In this document: piece by piece, positions 1 to 9,396 of the stretch
Layout: each line of letters begins with the position of its first letter
Numbering within the stretch: position 1 is the stretch's first letter
Assembly: GCA_964406795.1 (NCBI GenBank)
Contig: CAYOTA010000002.1
Location: 62,001 to 126,000 of the forward strand
From: JAGORM01 sp964406795
GTDB taxonomy: Bacteria; Patescibacteriota; Microgenomatia; Levybacterales; GWA1-39-11
Direction of reading: 5' to 3'
DNA length: 64,000 bases
Program-made: the position numbers and the translations under genes
Notes under the pieces: model-generated
The model's input: the letters and a program-made list of their open reading frames with translations, nothing else
Database searches by the model: none
What the model was told of the DNA's origin: nothing

Positions 1-1
1 G

Positions 2-1099
2 GATAAGAAGGACAATGACTCGTTAGAATCCTCATTTAAAAGTATTCACACTGCTATTTCTAAACCGTCTCGCAAAATTGCCGGTGCTATAGGTAAATAC
101 TTAGATGCACTCAACCCGCTTACAAAATCGGAAAAGCCAAAAGAAGAAAAAGAGATTAAAGACATAGTAAGAACCCAAAAGCACAATAATATTACCTGGA
201 CTGATATAGAAAACCCAACACGCAAAACATTAACGGAAATTGGGGAAAAATATTCTTTTAACACATTTCATTTGCGAGGAAGTCTGAATCGTGGTCAGGT
301 GTCGCGTATAGATTTTGAAGAAAAGTATGTATTTATAGTGTTAAATATTCCAAGACTAGTGTCTCATGATTCTGCAGTTACGTCTAGCCAAGTTTGTGTG
401 TTCTTAGGAAAAGATTATCTTATTACCATTCACTCCGGCAAACCGGAGTCTTTGAGGTCTATTTTTTCAACCTGTATGGAATCCAAAGAAGATAGGGAAA
501 CTCTTTTCAAAAGATCACCCGGATACTTACTCCATGGGATTCTAGAGGTATTTGTCAAAGAAATTGGTGGAATACTGCAATCAACCAGTCAAGAATTGGA
601 TCAGATCGAAGACATTGTATTTGATGTTAAAAAATCTGCCACTTATAGAATCAGTGCCTTGCGTCAAAAAATTATAAGACTGAGAAGAATTATAGGCCCC
701 ATGCGTGTTATTTCTCAAGATTTGTATGAAGCAAAGCCTCATTCAATAGGCGAAGGAATGGGAAGATATTACAAAAATCTCTACAATGTGTTAAGCAAGT
801 TATGGGATACGTTAGAAGAAGTACGGGAAACTGCGGAAATTTACAAAGATACTGATTTTACAGTGTCCTCAGAACGCACCAACAAAATATTGGCGGTTCT
901 GACAGTTATATTTACGTTAACAATTCCGCTTACTATCATAGGTACGTTTTATGGAATGAATGTTTTGCTGCCTGGCGGAATTGAGACAGGTCCATGGGTA
1001 TTTTTAGGTGAATATACCACATTCTTTATCATTATTTCAGTCTCAGCCCTCAGCGTGTTAGCAATGCTTTGGTATTTCAAATACAAAGACTGGTTCTAA
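2..1099 (+). CDS. corA: CorA-family divalent cation transporter (5' end outside window)
   Basis: The reading frame is open from base 2, so the gene starts upstream of the window; a TTG at 272 is internal because the residues before it (W-T-D-I-E-N-P-T-R-K) match the CorA N-terminal domain. CorA forms a pentameric Mg2+/Co2+ channel in the inner membrane. The long helical stretch is followed by two C-terminal membrane segments, and the signature G-M-N lies at bases 953-961 at the end of the first of them, followed by a short loop (V-L-L-P-G-G). The protein ends in K-Y-K-D-W-F, the basic tail usual for the family. Its stop is next to the convergent lipid kinase gene. Assignment is secure; the transported ion is not determined. 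Confidence 0.93.
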   Translation, partial: DKKDNDSLESSFKSIHTAISKPSRKIAGAIGKYLDALNPLTKSEKPKEEKEIKDIVRTQKHNNITWTDIENPTRKTLTEIGEKYSFNTFHLRGSLNRGQVSRIDFEEKYVFIVLNIPRLVSHDSAVTSSQVCVFLGKDYLITIHSGKPESLRSIFSTCMESKEDRETLFKRSPGYLLHGILEVFVKEIGGILQSTSQELDQIEDIVFDVKKSATYRISALRQKIIRLRRIIGPMRVISQDLYEAKPHSIGEGMGRYYKNLYNVLSKLWDTLEEVRETAEIYKDTDFTVSSERTNKILAVLTVIFTLTIPLTIIGTFYGMNVLLPGGIETGPWVFLGEYTTFFIIISVSALSVLAMLWYFKYKDWF

Positions 1100-1100
1100 A

Positions 1101-1987
1101 TTAGGGAATAGAAACGGTAAGTGCTTTCGGGAAAACCTCTATTTTTAGTTTATTGGTCACGGGAAACACGTTCCCATCACATTGGTATGGTATAGGTTTT
1201 CCGGGAATATTAATTTCCGCCTTTTTGCATGTTAAAAGTGTATAGTGCTGGCTTTTGTGAATAGTGCCTTTTATAGAATTAAACAAGAGGTTTAAAAAAT
1301 TTAACTTGCTCTCTGCTTGAATTATACCTATTTTAAGTGAACCGCTTTTAGGATGTGCATGTGGAGCTATTTTTATACCACCTTGGATTTTATCCATATT
1401 TGCAATTAGGATACTTTTGGCAGTATATGTTTCAGGTGGTTTTTCATCCAGCGTAATTTCATATTTATTTGGCTTTTTAGGTAAGTTTTTTATAGTGCTT
1501 AAAACATAAGCTAACATTCCAAGTTTTTTTTCATGTCAGGATCTGCGTCTCTCATGATTCTGGCGTCCATCCCCACTCCGGCCATAATAGTGAAATAAAT
1601 TCCGTTGACTTTTCCAACATCTATGGTTGTAGTTTTTTTACCAAATGCAGTTTTCAAACTTTCTGAAATATCTAAAGGAATACCCAAATTTCTTGCAAAT
1701 AAATTTCCCGTTCCTAACGGCACAACACCTAAGCTCACCTTAGTTTTGATGCATACTCCCAAAGCGTCCAGTATGGTTCCATCCCCACCGCATACTATAA
1801 CAAGTTTTACTCCTTTTTTTATTTCTCTGATTGCGAGTTTATCAGCACCTATGGTTTTTGTAGTCATAACTATCTTGCCTTTGTAGCCTAGCGTTCTTGC
1901 TATGTGAGAAATTGAATCAAGCTTATCTGTACCTGCTATTGTTCCACTTGCCGGGTTAACTATTATTACAGATTTTGAAGTTGTCAT
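1101..1987 (-). CDS. Diacylglycerol kinase-like lipid kinase, split by an apparent -1 frameshift
   Basis: The N-terminal half (1511-1987) carries the nucleotide-binding motif G-G-D-G-T and the G-T-G-N motif of the DagK/YegS/BmrU lipid kinase family. The C-terminal half (1101-1517) is the matching beta-sandwich domain. The halves are in different frames and meet at a run of eight A (1524-1531, coding strand) reading M-K-K-N-L-E-C-stop. One base of backward slippage gives M-K-K-(K)-L-G-M-L-A-Y-V, which joins the halves smoothly. The local heptamer A-AAA-AAC is also a classical -1 slippery site. It could be a homopolymer assembly error, a recent mutation or real recoding. It follows the MFS gene by 8 bases, so the two are probably co-transcribed. 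Confidence 0.8.
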
Positions 1988-1995
1988 GGGAAAAA

Positions 1996-3288
1996 TTAGC
2001 TTTTTTGATATTCTTTATTAAGCATGGTGTATGATTTTGTTTTCATGGCAAAGAGTGTCACAATAAGACCGGTTAGGCCAGCTGCCATAAACACAAGTGC
2101 TATTCCCCTGCCTGGCCCTACACCAAACCAGCCACCAATCAATTCTACTCCCGCACCTGTTGTCATAAACGGTATAAATATAAATTGAGTGATTGGTCCT
2201 ATAAAAAACGCAGTGAGAGGTGAGGCTGCCTGTTCTACACTTTGCTGGAATCCAAATACTCGACCTTGGCGTTCGGGAGGTACAACTTTTTGAATAACAG
2301 TCTGCTCTGCTGCTTCTGCAAATGGAATTAATGTCATCCACGCAAACATACCTATTCCCATCAAAATAATGGACGGCTGGATTACAAAGAATATAGACAT
2401 AATCCACATGGCAATATTTGCTATGAAAAGAGTTCTTAACGGCTTTTTCCCCAAGCCCTTTTTAGCAATAAATAACCCACCCACTATAAATCCAAGACTT
2501 AAAATACCCCACATAAATCCCCAGACTTGTACGCTTACTAAGTTCAGTCCATACGCGTCCATGAGAGCCATAAATGCACCACCTAAAAAATTATTTATAG
2601 TTGCAAAAAAGATAAGCGCCATCAGTCCTGGGATTCCCATAACTACTTTTAATGTGCCACGAATATCCAGTTTTTTAGGATTTTCTTTTGTGTGTACTAT
2701 GTTTTTTTCAGGAATTGGGATGAAGAACAAATGAATGGCGGCCAACGCCGTTAGTACAATTGAGATAGTAAGCACACCGGAAATACCTGTGTATGCTAAA
2801 GCTACTCCCGAGAAAACTGAGCAAATAGTAAAAGAAAGTCCCATAATAGTTCCTGATAGTCCATTTGCTTTATCATGTAGTTTTTCAGGCACCAAAATTG
2901 TGACAAGTGTGGGAAGCGCTATGTTTCGAATATTTGCGGCAATAACTCCTAAAAGCAATATAGTTGTTAAAACCCAAAAAAGCGGATTAGAAACTTTGTT
3001 AAAGGAATTAGCAGGAGCGCCTAAATAGATGAGAAGTCCTAAGGAAAAAAGTACAAGCGTTATAAGACTAGACACCATCATACTGCTCTTTTTCTTGTGA
3101 TGATCTACAATTCCACCAAGCCAGAACCCCGAAATAGCAGTAATAACTAGATAAATTCCGGCAATTATAGATGTTGCCATGACTGACCTTGTCTCCAGAT
3201 ACACCCAAAAAGTTAGCGCAAACCACAAAAAGTTGGTTGTAACAGCTGCAATAAGAGTATTAGTTAATACTAAATAAAATGTCTTCAT
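1996..3288 (-). CDS. Major facilitator superfamily transporter
   Basis: A 430-residue protein with about twelve hydrophobic segments and the N-terminal MFS pattern (a D-H-H-K-K-K loop between helices 2 and 3, G-x-x-x-D-R-like position). An in-frame ATG exists at 3333, but the start at 3288 (M-K-T-F-Y-L) is preferred because TATAAT (3295-3300) ends exactly six bases before it, the leaderless spacing seen throughout the window, and because the extra 15 residues are not membrane-like. The substrate is unknown. The lipid kinase gene follows directly. Confidence 0.85.
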   Translation of the reverse strand: MKTFYLVLTNTLIAAVTTNFLWFALTFWVYLETRSVMATSIIAGIYLVITAISGFWLGGIVDHHKKKSSMMVSSLITLVLFSLGLLIYLGAPANSFNKVSNPLFWVLTTILLLGVIAANIRNIALPTLVTILVPEKLHDKANGLSGTIMGLSFTICSVFSGVALAYTGISGVLTISIVLTALAAIHLFFIPIPEKNIVHTKENPKKLDIRGTLKVVMGIPGLMALIFFATINNFLGGAFMALMDAYGLNLVSVQVWGFMWGILSLGFIVGGLFIAKKGLGKKPLRTLFIANIAMWIMSIFFVIQPSIILMGIGMFAWMTLIPFAEAAEQTVIQKVVPPERQGRVFGFQQSVEQAASPLTAFFIGPITQFIFIPFMTTGAGVELIGGWFGVGPGRGIALVFMAAGLTGLIVTLFAMKTKSYTMLNKEYQKS

Positions 3289-3387
3289 ATGAGTATTATA
3301 CTTTTTTTCTGTTTGAAAAAAAGTTGGAACCAAATATATAAGTAGAAGTTAGTGAATTTTTAGCCTGTTTTTAGTATGATTATCCAC

Positions 3388-4608
3388 CTAATTAATAGGA
3401 AGAGAGAAATAAAACTTAGAACCTTTATTCTCAACACTTTCTACCCAAATTTTACCTTTATGACGCTCTATAATTTCATAGGAAATAAATAGTCCCAGTC
3501 CTAGACCTGTTATGTTATTTTCTTTTTTGCCTTTCACTCTAAAAAATCTGTCAAAAGTTTTTGTTTGCTCCATTTTTTCTATACCTATTCCAAAATCTTG
3601 GACTGAAATTATGACGTTTTTTGAGTCCTTTATGCATTTAATAGCTACTTTGTTTTTCCCAGGCGAATATTTTATAGCATTTGAAATAAGGTTTACCAGT
3701 ACCTGTGCAATTCTTTCTTTATCCGCTGTAACTTCTATATTTACATCCCCACTCCAATTTACTACATGAGTATTAGTTGTATATTGAAAATCTGTTACAA
3801 CACTTTTAATTAAGTCATCAATATTAATTTTTTTCTTATGTAAAGATAATTTTCCATTTTGAATCTGGTAAACGTTTACAAATGACGCCATAAGTTGGGT
3901 AAGTCGTTTTGTTTGGATTGTCATTCTTGAAAGTAAATAAGCCCCTTTTTTGTCTTTACTTTGATTTAAATGTTTTTCCATGAGTTGCGAGTACAGTAAA
4001 ATGCTGGTTAGCGGAGTCTTAAGCTCATGGGATACAATTCCAATAAAATCATCTTTTTGATTCTCAAGCAGTTTTCTGTTAGTTATGTCATCAAAAGCCA
4101 AAAGGATTGCCTCAGTATTATTTACTTGACGGTATGTTCTTCTGGCATTGAGAAGAAGGGTTCTTGGTCCTAAATGCGGAAGATCAATTTCAACTTCATA
4201 ATTATCAAAATGAGTATTTGTTGGAAGAATTTTTTCAAGCAATACCTTTAATTTAGGAATGTTCCACGCATTCCTGTTTAGCTTATATACTAATTTGTTT
4301 TCTGTCTGCTTCGGGGTTAATTTAAACGTGTCATAAAATGCCCGGTTAGCAGTTAATACTTCAAGTTTTTTATTTATCACCATGAGCGGTATTTTAACCG
4401 TGTCCACAATTGCTTCTGAGTAGTCAAGCGCATATTTTAAAAGATCTAGTGAGTGTTGAAGTTCATTTATGTCTATTCCAGGAATAATACTGGAATGGTC
4501 TGGGGGAACAATGCGATGCTGTACAGCCTCCTTTACTGTAGCATGAGGAATAGTAGGTTCAGTATTACTCTTAATAATCTTAGAAAAATATTTTTTCTTA
4601 GTAAGCAT
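3388..4608 (-). CDS. PAS-domain sensor histidine kinase
   Basis: A 406-residue protein without obvious membrane segments. A PAS-like sensor region covers roughly residues 60-175. The HisKA dimerisation box follows (F-I-G-I-V-S-H-E-L-K-T-P-L, phospho-accepting His194), then a HATPase_c domain with the N box (N-L-I-S-N-A-I-K-Y-S), G1 box (D-F-G-I-G-I) and G2 box (G-L-G-L-G-L). It should autophosphorylate and pass phosphate to a response regulator, but none is encoded beside it, so it is an orphan kinase. It is divergent from the histidine phosphatase at 4696. Confidence 0.92.
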   Translation of the reverse strand: MLTKKKYFSKIIKSNTEPTIPHATVKEAVQHRIVPPDHSSIIPGIDINELQHSLDLLKYALDYSEAIVDTVKIPLMVINKKLEVLTANRAFYDTFKLTPKQTENKLVYKLNRNAWNIPKLKVLLEKILPTNTHFDNYEVEIDLPHLGPRTLLLNARRTYRQVNNTEAILLAFDDITNRKLLENQKDDFIGIVSHELKTPLTSILLYSQLMEKHLNQSKDKKGAYLLSRMTIQTKRLTQLMASFVNVYQIQNGKLSLHKKKINIDDLIKSVVTDFQYTTNTHVVNWSGDVNIEVTADKERIAQVLVNLISNAIKYSPGKNKVAIKCIKDSKNVIISVQDFGIGIEKMEQTKTFDRFFRVKGKKENNITGLGLGLFISYEIIERHKGKIWVESVENKGSKFYFSLPIN

Positions 4609-4695
4609 CTACAAGTATACATACTATATCACAAACCCCTGTACACGTGCTTAGCAATTAGTTTTTTCAATATATTAATCACGTATAATAATGGT
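4609..4695. promoter_or_regulatory. Divergent promoter region, kinase / histidine phosphatase
   Basis: The 87-base gap holds TATAAT at 4684-4689, exactly six bases before the GTG of the rightward gene. On the minus strand a TATAGT box lies about 14 bases before the ATG of the histidine kinase. The rightward transcript would be leaderless. Confidence 0.6.
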
Positions 4696-5283
4696 GTGAT
4701 AACTTTTTATATAATTCGGCATGGAACAAAAGAAGCTGTATCAGTGGATCCTCAGTTAACAGAAGCAGGCAAGAAGCAAGCTCAGTTAACAGGAGAATTT
4801 CTAAAAAACATAAAATTTAAAAAAGTTGTTGCAAGTCCCAAATTCCGTACACTTGAAACCGCTACGCAAATTGCAAAACAACACAATCTGAAAGTTGAAA
4901 CTGATGAACGATTACGTGAACGTATGGAATGGGAAGGTGGAACATTTGAAGAATTTGTGAATGAATGGAATGAAACAGATAGAAATAGAAATTTACAACC
5001 CTCCAATGGCATGTCGTCGCTTGAAAAGGGTAAGGCAGTAAGGTCAGTTTTGGATGAGATTACAAATCAGGAGTCAGATGGAGAATTTGCAATTGTTACG
5101 CATGGTGGAACTATTGGGGACTTGCTAAGAAACTTGTTTAATGAATCATCTCTAAACCACATCACTCATCCAAAATATAATGTAAGGTATATAGAGATAC
5201 TTGAATGTTCTATCACAAAAATAATCTATGATAATGGAGCGTTTACATTAGCATCAGTAAATGATACCTCTCATCTTTCCTAA
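4696..5283 (+). CDS. Histidine phosphatase family (phosphoglycerate mutase-like) protein
   Basis: A 195-residue protein starting at GTG 4696 with I-I-R-H-G-T-K-E near the N-terminus (the catalytic R-H-G) and I-V-T-H-G-G-T-I-G near the C-terminus (the second catalytic His). The frame is open much further upstream, but that stretch is antisense to the histidine kinase; the GTG is supported by TATAAT-N6-GTG. The family includes phosphoglycerate mutases, SixA-like protein phosphatases and alpha-ribazole phosphatases; the substrate cannot be told from sequence. Facing an orphan histidine kinase, a SixA-like role is possible but unproven. Confidence 0.85.
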   Translation: MITFYIIRHGTKEAVSVDPQLTEAGKKQAQLTGEFLKNIKFKKVVASPKFRTLETATQIAKQHNLKVETDERLRERMEWEGGTFEEFVNEWNETDRNRNLQPSNGMSSLEKGKAVRSVLDEITNQESDGEFAIVTHGGTIGDLLRNLFNESSLNHITHPKYNVRYIEILECSITKIIYDNGAFTLASVNDTSHLS

Positions 5284-5371
5284 CCTTTTTTTGTATTTTT
5301 CGTGTAAAAATCTTACGGTTGGAAGCGCAAATAGCTATTTCATATTCTTACAAACTTTGTCATAATAAGGT

Positions 5372-6625
5372 ATGGACGATTTTTTAAAACGATCACTTGA
5401 TTTACTCAATAAAGCTTCCGAAACTGCAGATATAGCTCCTAAGGTTTTGCAAAAACTTCTTAAGCACGATAATGTCATAGAAATGGATTTAAATGCTGGT
5501 GGAAAACGAGTAAAAGGTCACCGAGTCCAGCATAATAATACACTTGGCCCATATAAAGGAGGCTTACGGTATCACCCAAATGTAACAGTTGATGAGATGA
5601 AAGCACTTTCATTACTCATGACAATTAAAAACGCTGTAATAGACGTCCCATTTGGTGGAGGAAAAGGTGGAATCGCAATTAATCCTAAAACTCTCACAGA
5701 AATAGAATTAGAAGAATTAACCCGTGAATTTACTCGCCAGCTAACACCGTTTATAGGCCCTAAAACAGATATTCCTGCACCAGATGTTAACACGAACTCA
5801 AAAGTTATGGGCTGGATAGAAGATGAGTACAGTAAAGCAGTTTCATTTCCATCCCCTGCTGTAGTTACAGGCAAAGACGTACTAAAAGGAGGGTCAGAAG
5901 GAAGAACAGAGGCTACAGGTTACGGTGGAGTTTATTCACTGTTAACACTTCTCAAAAAGATCAATAAAAAGCCAGAGGATTTAACGGTTGCGGTGCAAGG
6001 TTTTGGAAATGTAGGTCAGTTTTTAATTGAAGAATTACAAAAATCAGGATTTAAAATTGTGGCAGTGTCGGATTCAAAAGGCGGTATATTTATACCCGGT
6101 GGGGTTCCTGATTCATTGCTCCTTTCAACTTGCAAAAAGGAAAAGGGTTTAATTGCCGGATGTTACTGTGTAGGATCTGTTTGTGATATGTCAAACAAGG
6201 ATCAAGTCCAGGGAAAAGATATTACACCAGCAGAGTTATTGGAATTGGATGTAGATATTTTAGTGCCTGCTGCATTTGAAAATGTCATACATGTAGAAAA
6301 TGCAGAAAATATTAAGGCATCAATCATTTTAGAAATGGCAAACGGACCACTGACGTCAGAAGCTGATGAGATATTAAACAAAAATGGAAAACTTATAGTT
6401 CCTGATATTTTGGCAAATTCCGGAGGTGTTGCAGTAAGTTATTTTGAGTGGTACCAAAATCTTAATAATGAAAAATGGTCAAAGGATGAAGTACTTCAAA
6501 AATTAAAGATTAAAATGGAGCACGCAACTGACCTCGTATTTGACACGCATGAAAAATATGCTGTGTCATTACGGCAAGCTGCTTTTATAGTGGCACTTCA
6601 AAGAATTCAAAAAGGCAAAGAGTAA
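5372..6625 (+). CDS. gdhA: Glu/Leu/Phe/Val dehydrogenase, probably glutamate dehydrogenase
   Basis: The 417-residue length is typical for hexameric GDH. It shows the substrate-site motif P-F-G-G-G-K-G-G with the catalytic lysine, the P-A-P-D-V-N-T loop, and the Rossmann nucleotide-binding signature V-Q-G-F-G-N-V-G. It converts glutamate and 2-oxoglutarate plus ammonia using NAD(P). CATAAT ends five bases before the ATG, so the mRNA is probably leaderless. Cofactor and exact amino acid preference are not resolved, and leucine dehydrogenase is a less likely alternative. Confidence 0.93.
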   Translation: MDDFLKRSLDLLNKASETADIAPKVLQKLLKHDNVIEMDLNAGGKRVKGHRVQHNNTLGPYKGGLRYHPNVTVDEMKALSLLMTIKNAVIDVPFGGGKGGIAINPKTLTEIELEELTREFTRQLTPFIGPKTDIPAPDVNTNSKVMGWIEDEYSKAVSFPSPAVVTGKDVLKGGSEGRTEATGYGGVYSLLTLLKKINKKPEDLTVAVQGFGNVGQFLIEELQKSGFKIVAVSDSKGGIFIPGGVPDSLLLSTCKKEKGLIAGCYCVGSVCDMSNKDQVQGKDITPAELLELDVDILVPAAFENVIHVENAENIKASIILEMANGPLTSEADEILNKNGKLIVPDILANSGGVAVSYFEWYQNLNNEKWSKDEVLQKLKIKMEHATDLVFDTHEKYAVSLRQAAFIVALQRIQKGKE

Positions 6626-6685
6626 AAATCTTTTACAACATCCTCCCAGTTTGACATCTTTACTCTCCTTGCGTACAATGCGGGA

Positions 6686-8038
6686 ATGGAATTTTTAGCA
6701 CTTAAATTGTTGCTCGCTATTGGAATTGGGGCCGCCATAGGTTTAGAACGGGAAGTACATGGAAAACCGTTTAAAAGTGCTAATGAGGATGTAGCCCTTC
6801 ATTCTGTAGGAGTGAGAACGTTTGCTCTCATTTCAATGTTGGGTACTCTCGCTGGTCTTACTATCTCATCTTTTTTTCCTTTTTTTCTTATAATTACAGG
6901 CGCATTTTTTTCTCTAACCTTGGCATATTACATATTGCAGTCTATTCAGTCAAAAGATAATGGATTTACTACAGAGCTATCAATCTTTTTTACATTTTTG
7001 ATAGGTGTATTTATTGCAATTGATTTTCTTCCTTTACAGCTTATTTTTGCTTTAGTAGTCATGACAATTGTACTTCTTTCAAGAAAAGATGACATAAGAA
7101 ATTTACTTGTTAAAATAAATAGAGAAGAAATAAATGCATTTGTAATCTTTGCATTAGTGACACTTGTAATACTTCCTTTCCTTCCTAATAGCGCATTTTC
7201 TATTTCTGATATGCCCGCTTTTGAGCAATTTCTTTCCACATATGGAATTAGACTTGGAGAATTTGCAAAAGTTGAACTATTTAATCCGTTTAGATTTTGG
7301 CTTATTGTGGTTCTTATAACTGGAATTGACATGGCAGGTTATTTACTGACAAAACTAGTAGGACATAACAGAGGGATTATTCTAACAAGTCTTGTGGGCG
7401 GACTAGTCTCATCTACTGCAACAACACAGGCTTTAGCAAATCAAAGTAAAGCGTCTAAAAATATAAATAGTTTAGTCGGTGCAGCAATACTTGCAACAGG
7501 AACATCATTTCTCCCCATATTTGTGCTGATTGCCTCCGTTAATCCCTCCTTTTTAGTAACTCTCACTCCTACTCTTTTGTCTTTACTAGTTGCGTCCGTT
7601 ATGGTTGGATTATCTTTTTTCTTTTTTGGTCGCCGCAATCAACCAAAGCGCCGTAAAACTAAAGTCAAAAATAAAACAGAATCAGAAATATTTTCAATCG
7701 GCCCGGCTTTAAAATTTGGTGTACTTTTTATACTGGTTAGAATTATAACTCAGGTGTCGCTTCTTTTATTTGGTGACACAGGATTTTTAGTGTCGTCTGC
7801 TCTTGCCGGATTTACCGGAATTGATGCGTCAACCCTAAACATATCAGAGCTAGCCGGTAAGAACATTGGGGTTGATCTGGCAATTCTTGCATTTATACTG
7901 GTTAATACAGTGAATCTAAGCGCTAAAGTATTCTACAGCTTCATACAAGGAACACGAACATTTGCACTTAAATTAGGAATTGGGATGATTGTTATTATTC
8001 TTTGTAGTCTTCTTGGGTTTACCTCATTACTTTTTTAA
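6686..8038 (+). CDS. MgtC/SapB plus DUF4010 integral membrane protein
   Basis: A 450-residue, highly hydrophobic protein. The N-terminal MgtC/SapB-like part has G-A-A-I-G-L-E-R-E and, further on, S-V-G-V-R-T-F-A-L-I-S. The rest matches the DUF4010 membrane region with about eight helices and a basic cytoplasmic loop near the middle (R-R-N-Q-P-K-R-R-K). The function is unknown; MgtC relatives are linked to Mg2+ limitation. TACAAT (6674-6679) is exactly six bases before the ATG. Confidence 0.88.
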   Translation: MEFLALKLLLAIGIGAAIGLEREVHGKPFKSANEDVALHSVGVRTFALISMLGTLAGLTISSFFPFFLIITGAFFSLTLAYYILQSIQSKDNGFTTELSIFFTFLIGVFIAIDFLPLQLIFALVVMTIVLLSRKDDIRNLLVKINREEINAFVIFALVTLVILPFLPNSAFSISDMPAFEQFLSTYGIRLGEFAKVELFNPFRFWLIVVLITGIDMAGYLLTKLVGHNRGIILTSLVGGLVSSTATTQALANQSKASKNINSLVGAAILATGTSFLPIFVLIASVNPSFLVTLTPTLLSLLVASVMVGLSFFFFGRRNQPKRRKTKVKNKTESEIFSIGPALKFGVLFILVRIITQVSLLLFGDTGFLVSSALAGFTGIDASTLNISELAGKNIGVDLAILAFILVNTVNLSAKVFYSFIQGTRTFALKLGIGMIVIILCSLLGFTSLLF

Positions 8039-8146
8039 ACAGTAGAACGCAGATTTGTAAAGCCTGTGGAAAAGTGGTACGTCAAAAACAGGTAAAAGGC
8101 AACGGTCGAGCTTTTATTGGGAGGTAGACTAACTGTGAAGGGGAGT

Positions 8147-8560
8147 TTAGACTGCGGATAAAGTTTCTATTATTTGCCAATTGTCCTTAAAGAACACTTG
8201 GGTTAAGGGATGAATACGTAGCTTAGCTAATTCTTTTAGTCCAAAAAATTGCAAATTACGACCCTCTGCTCTTTGAATGTTATTTACATGTTTATCAGTT
8301 AATTTCCCATGAAATAAGTGCTGTGTGGTGTCATCTAGAGGAGTGCTGGATAAAAGCTCAACGGTGTCAAGCATTATGTTTGTTTCTCGGAAAACTTCTT
8401 GAATGATAGTTTTTTCCGCAGAAACGTTTTTCTTTTTAATCTTATTTATAAATCTCCACTCGTTTGTATTAGGTATGGGAAGCACATTATCTTGCTGTAA
8501 AAGAAGGACTTTTCCTTTATAGGTGAGTAAAATGAGGCATTGATCTATATATGGTGTCAC
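8147..8560 (-). CDS. NUDIX-like protein with degenerate Nudix box
   Basis: 137 residues starting at GTG with a Nudix-like beginning (L-I-L-L-T-Y-K-G-K-V-L-L-L-Q-Q) and an E-W-R-F-I element. The Nudix box is degraded: the expected GG-start is K-K-K-N and R-E-x-x-E-E is Q-E-V-F-R-E, so some metal-binding glutamates are missing. It may not hydrolyse nucleotides. TATACT lies seven bases before the GTG, consistent with a leaderless mRNA. Confidence 0.65.
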   Translation of the reverse strand: MTPYIDQCLILLTYKGKVLLLQQDNVLPIPNTNEWRFINKIKKKNVSAEKTIIQEVFRETNIMLDTVELLSSTPLDDTTQHLFHGKLTDKHVNNIQRAEGRNLQFFGLKELAKLRIHPLTQVFFKDNWQIIETLSAV

Positions 8561-8627
8561 TATACTTAGTATAACACTAAAAGTAGTAAAAAGGTGGGTG
8601 AAAATTTTAATATGATGGTGTATAGTG

Positions 8628-9347
8628 TTAAGGTTGTTTTCTTGTTACCATACTCTGATCACTCTCTCCCTCAAAATATTGAAGATCATATGTTTTAACA
8701 ATTTGTTTAAACATAGTATTTAGGATTCTAACATTTAAAGCAATTACCTCGTCTTGTGTCATGTTTGGGTGAGAAAATTCAGTAAATCTATTTTTCATTT
8801 GCCAAGTCCAAAGATTCATTTTTTTCCTCACTTCTTCATCTGTTAACTGAGGTGTGTTTTCACCTCTAAAAGTAATCATATGTATAGTTCTACCTATCGA
8901 AAAAGATGCGGTAGGACTTTGAGCTGCAGAGTCTTCTAATAGCAATAATCCTTGCCCGGTTAAGGTAGTATGAGAATCCATATTGCTCGAGGTGCTCATC
9001 AACATTGCAAGATACCTTGATTCAAGCCCTCGTCTTTTTGCTTCCTGCTTAGACAATGGCGAAGTTGAAGTAATTATTGTAACGTTTTCCGAATTTGACT
9101 TGGTAAACGAAGTTTTTGGAATCAGTACTTTTTCGGATCCGGTAACATAAATAGGCTTTACAAAATTTCCATCGTTAGGATATGATGCATTTGTCAATGA
9201 TCTTGCTTCATCTGTAAATACTCCTAGGTCAATTTGATTAACATCAGGGGAAAGTGCACGCCCCGGTTTAAAGTGCGTATCCACTAACACATCTCTTAAA
9301 AGAAGAGTCGGTCCAATTCCTTCAGCTGGTTTTCTCATTTCACTCAT
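8628..9347 (-). CDS. Hypothetical protein, 239 residues
   Basis: I do not recognise the family. The protein is soluble and mixed alpha/beta, without signal peptide or membrane segment. The C-terminal third is predicted helical (D-E-E-V-R-K-K-M-N-L-W-T-W-Q-M-K-N) and ends in a charged tail. The starting ATG is followed by M-S-E-M-R-K-P; a TATAAT box lies about 20 bases further up. It stands alone between a NUDIX-like gene and a HAD gene on the same strand. Confidence 0.7.
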   Translation of the reverse strand: MSEMRKPAEGIGPTLLLRDVLVDTHFKPGRALSPDVNQIDLGVFTDEARSLTNASYPNDGNFVKPIYVTGSEKVLIPKTSFTKSNSENVTIITSTSPLSKQEAKRRGLESRYLAMLMSTSSNMDSHTTLTGQGLLLLEDSAAQSPTASFSIGRTIHMITFRGENTPQLTDEEVRKKMNLWTWQMKNRFTEFSHPNMTQDEVIALNVRILNTMFKQIVKTYDLQYFEGESDQSMVTRKQP

Positions 9348-9396
9348 ATCTATATGTCGAAGAAGTAATTATAGCTATATTAGTCAACAGTATCAA

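Noticed and set aside
8040..8130. Zinc-ribbon-like fragment (I-C-K-A-C-G-K-V-V-R-Q) between the DUF4010 and NUDIX genes
   Set aside because: The frame has no plausible start codon, promoter box or ribosome binding site and contains only one C-x2-C pair. It is noted as possible relic only.
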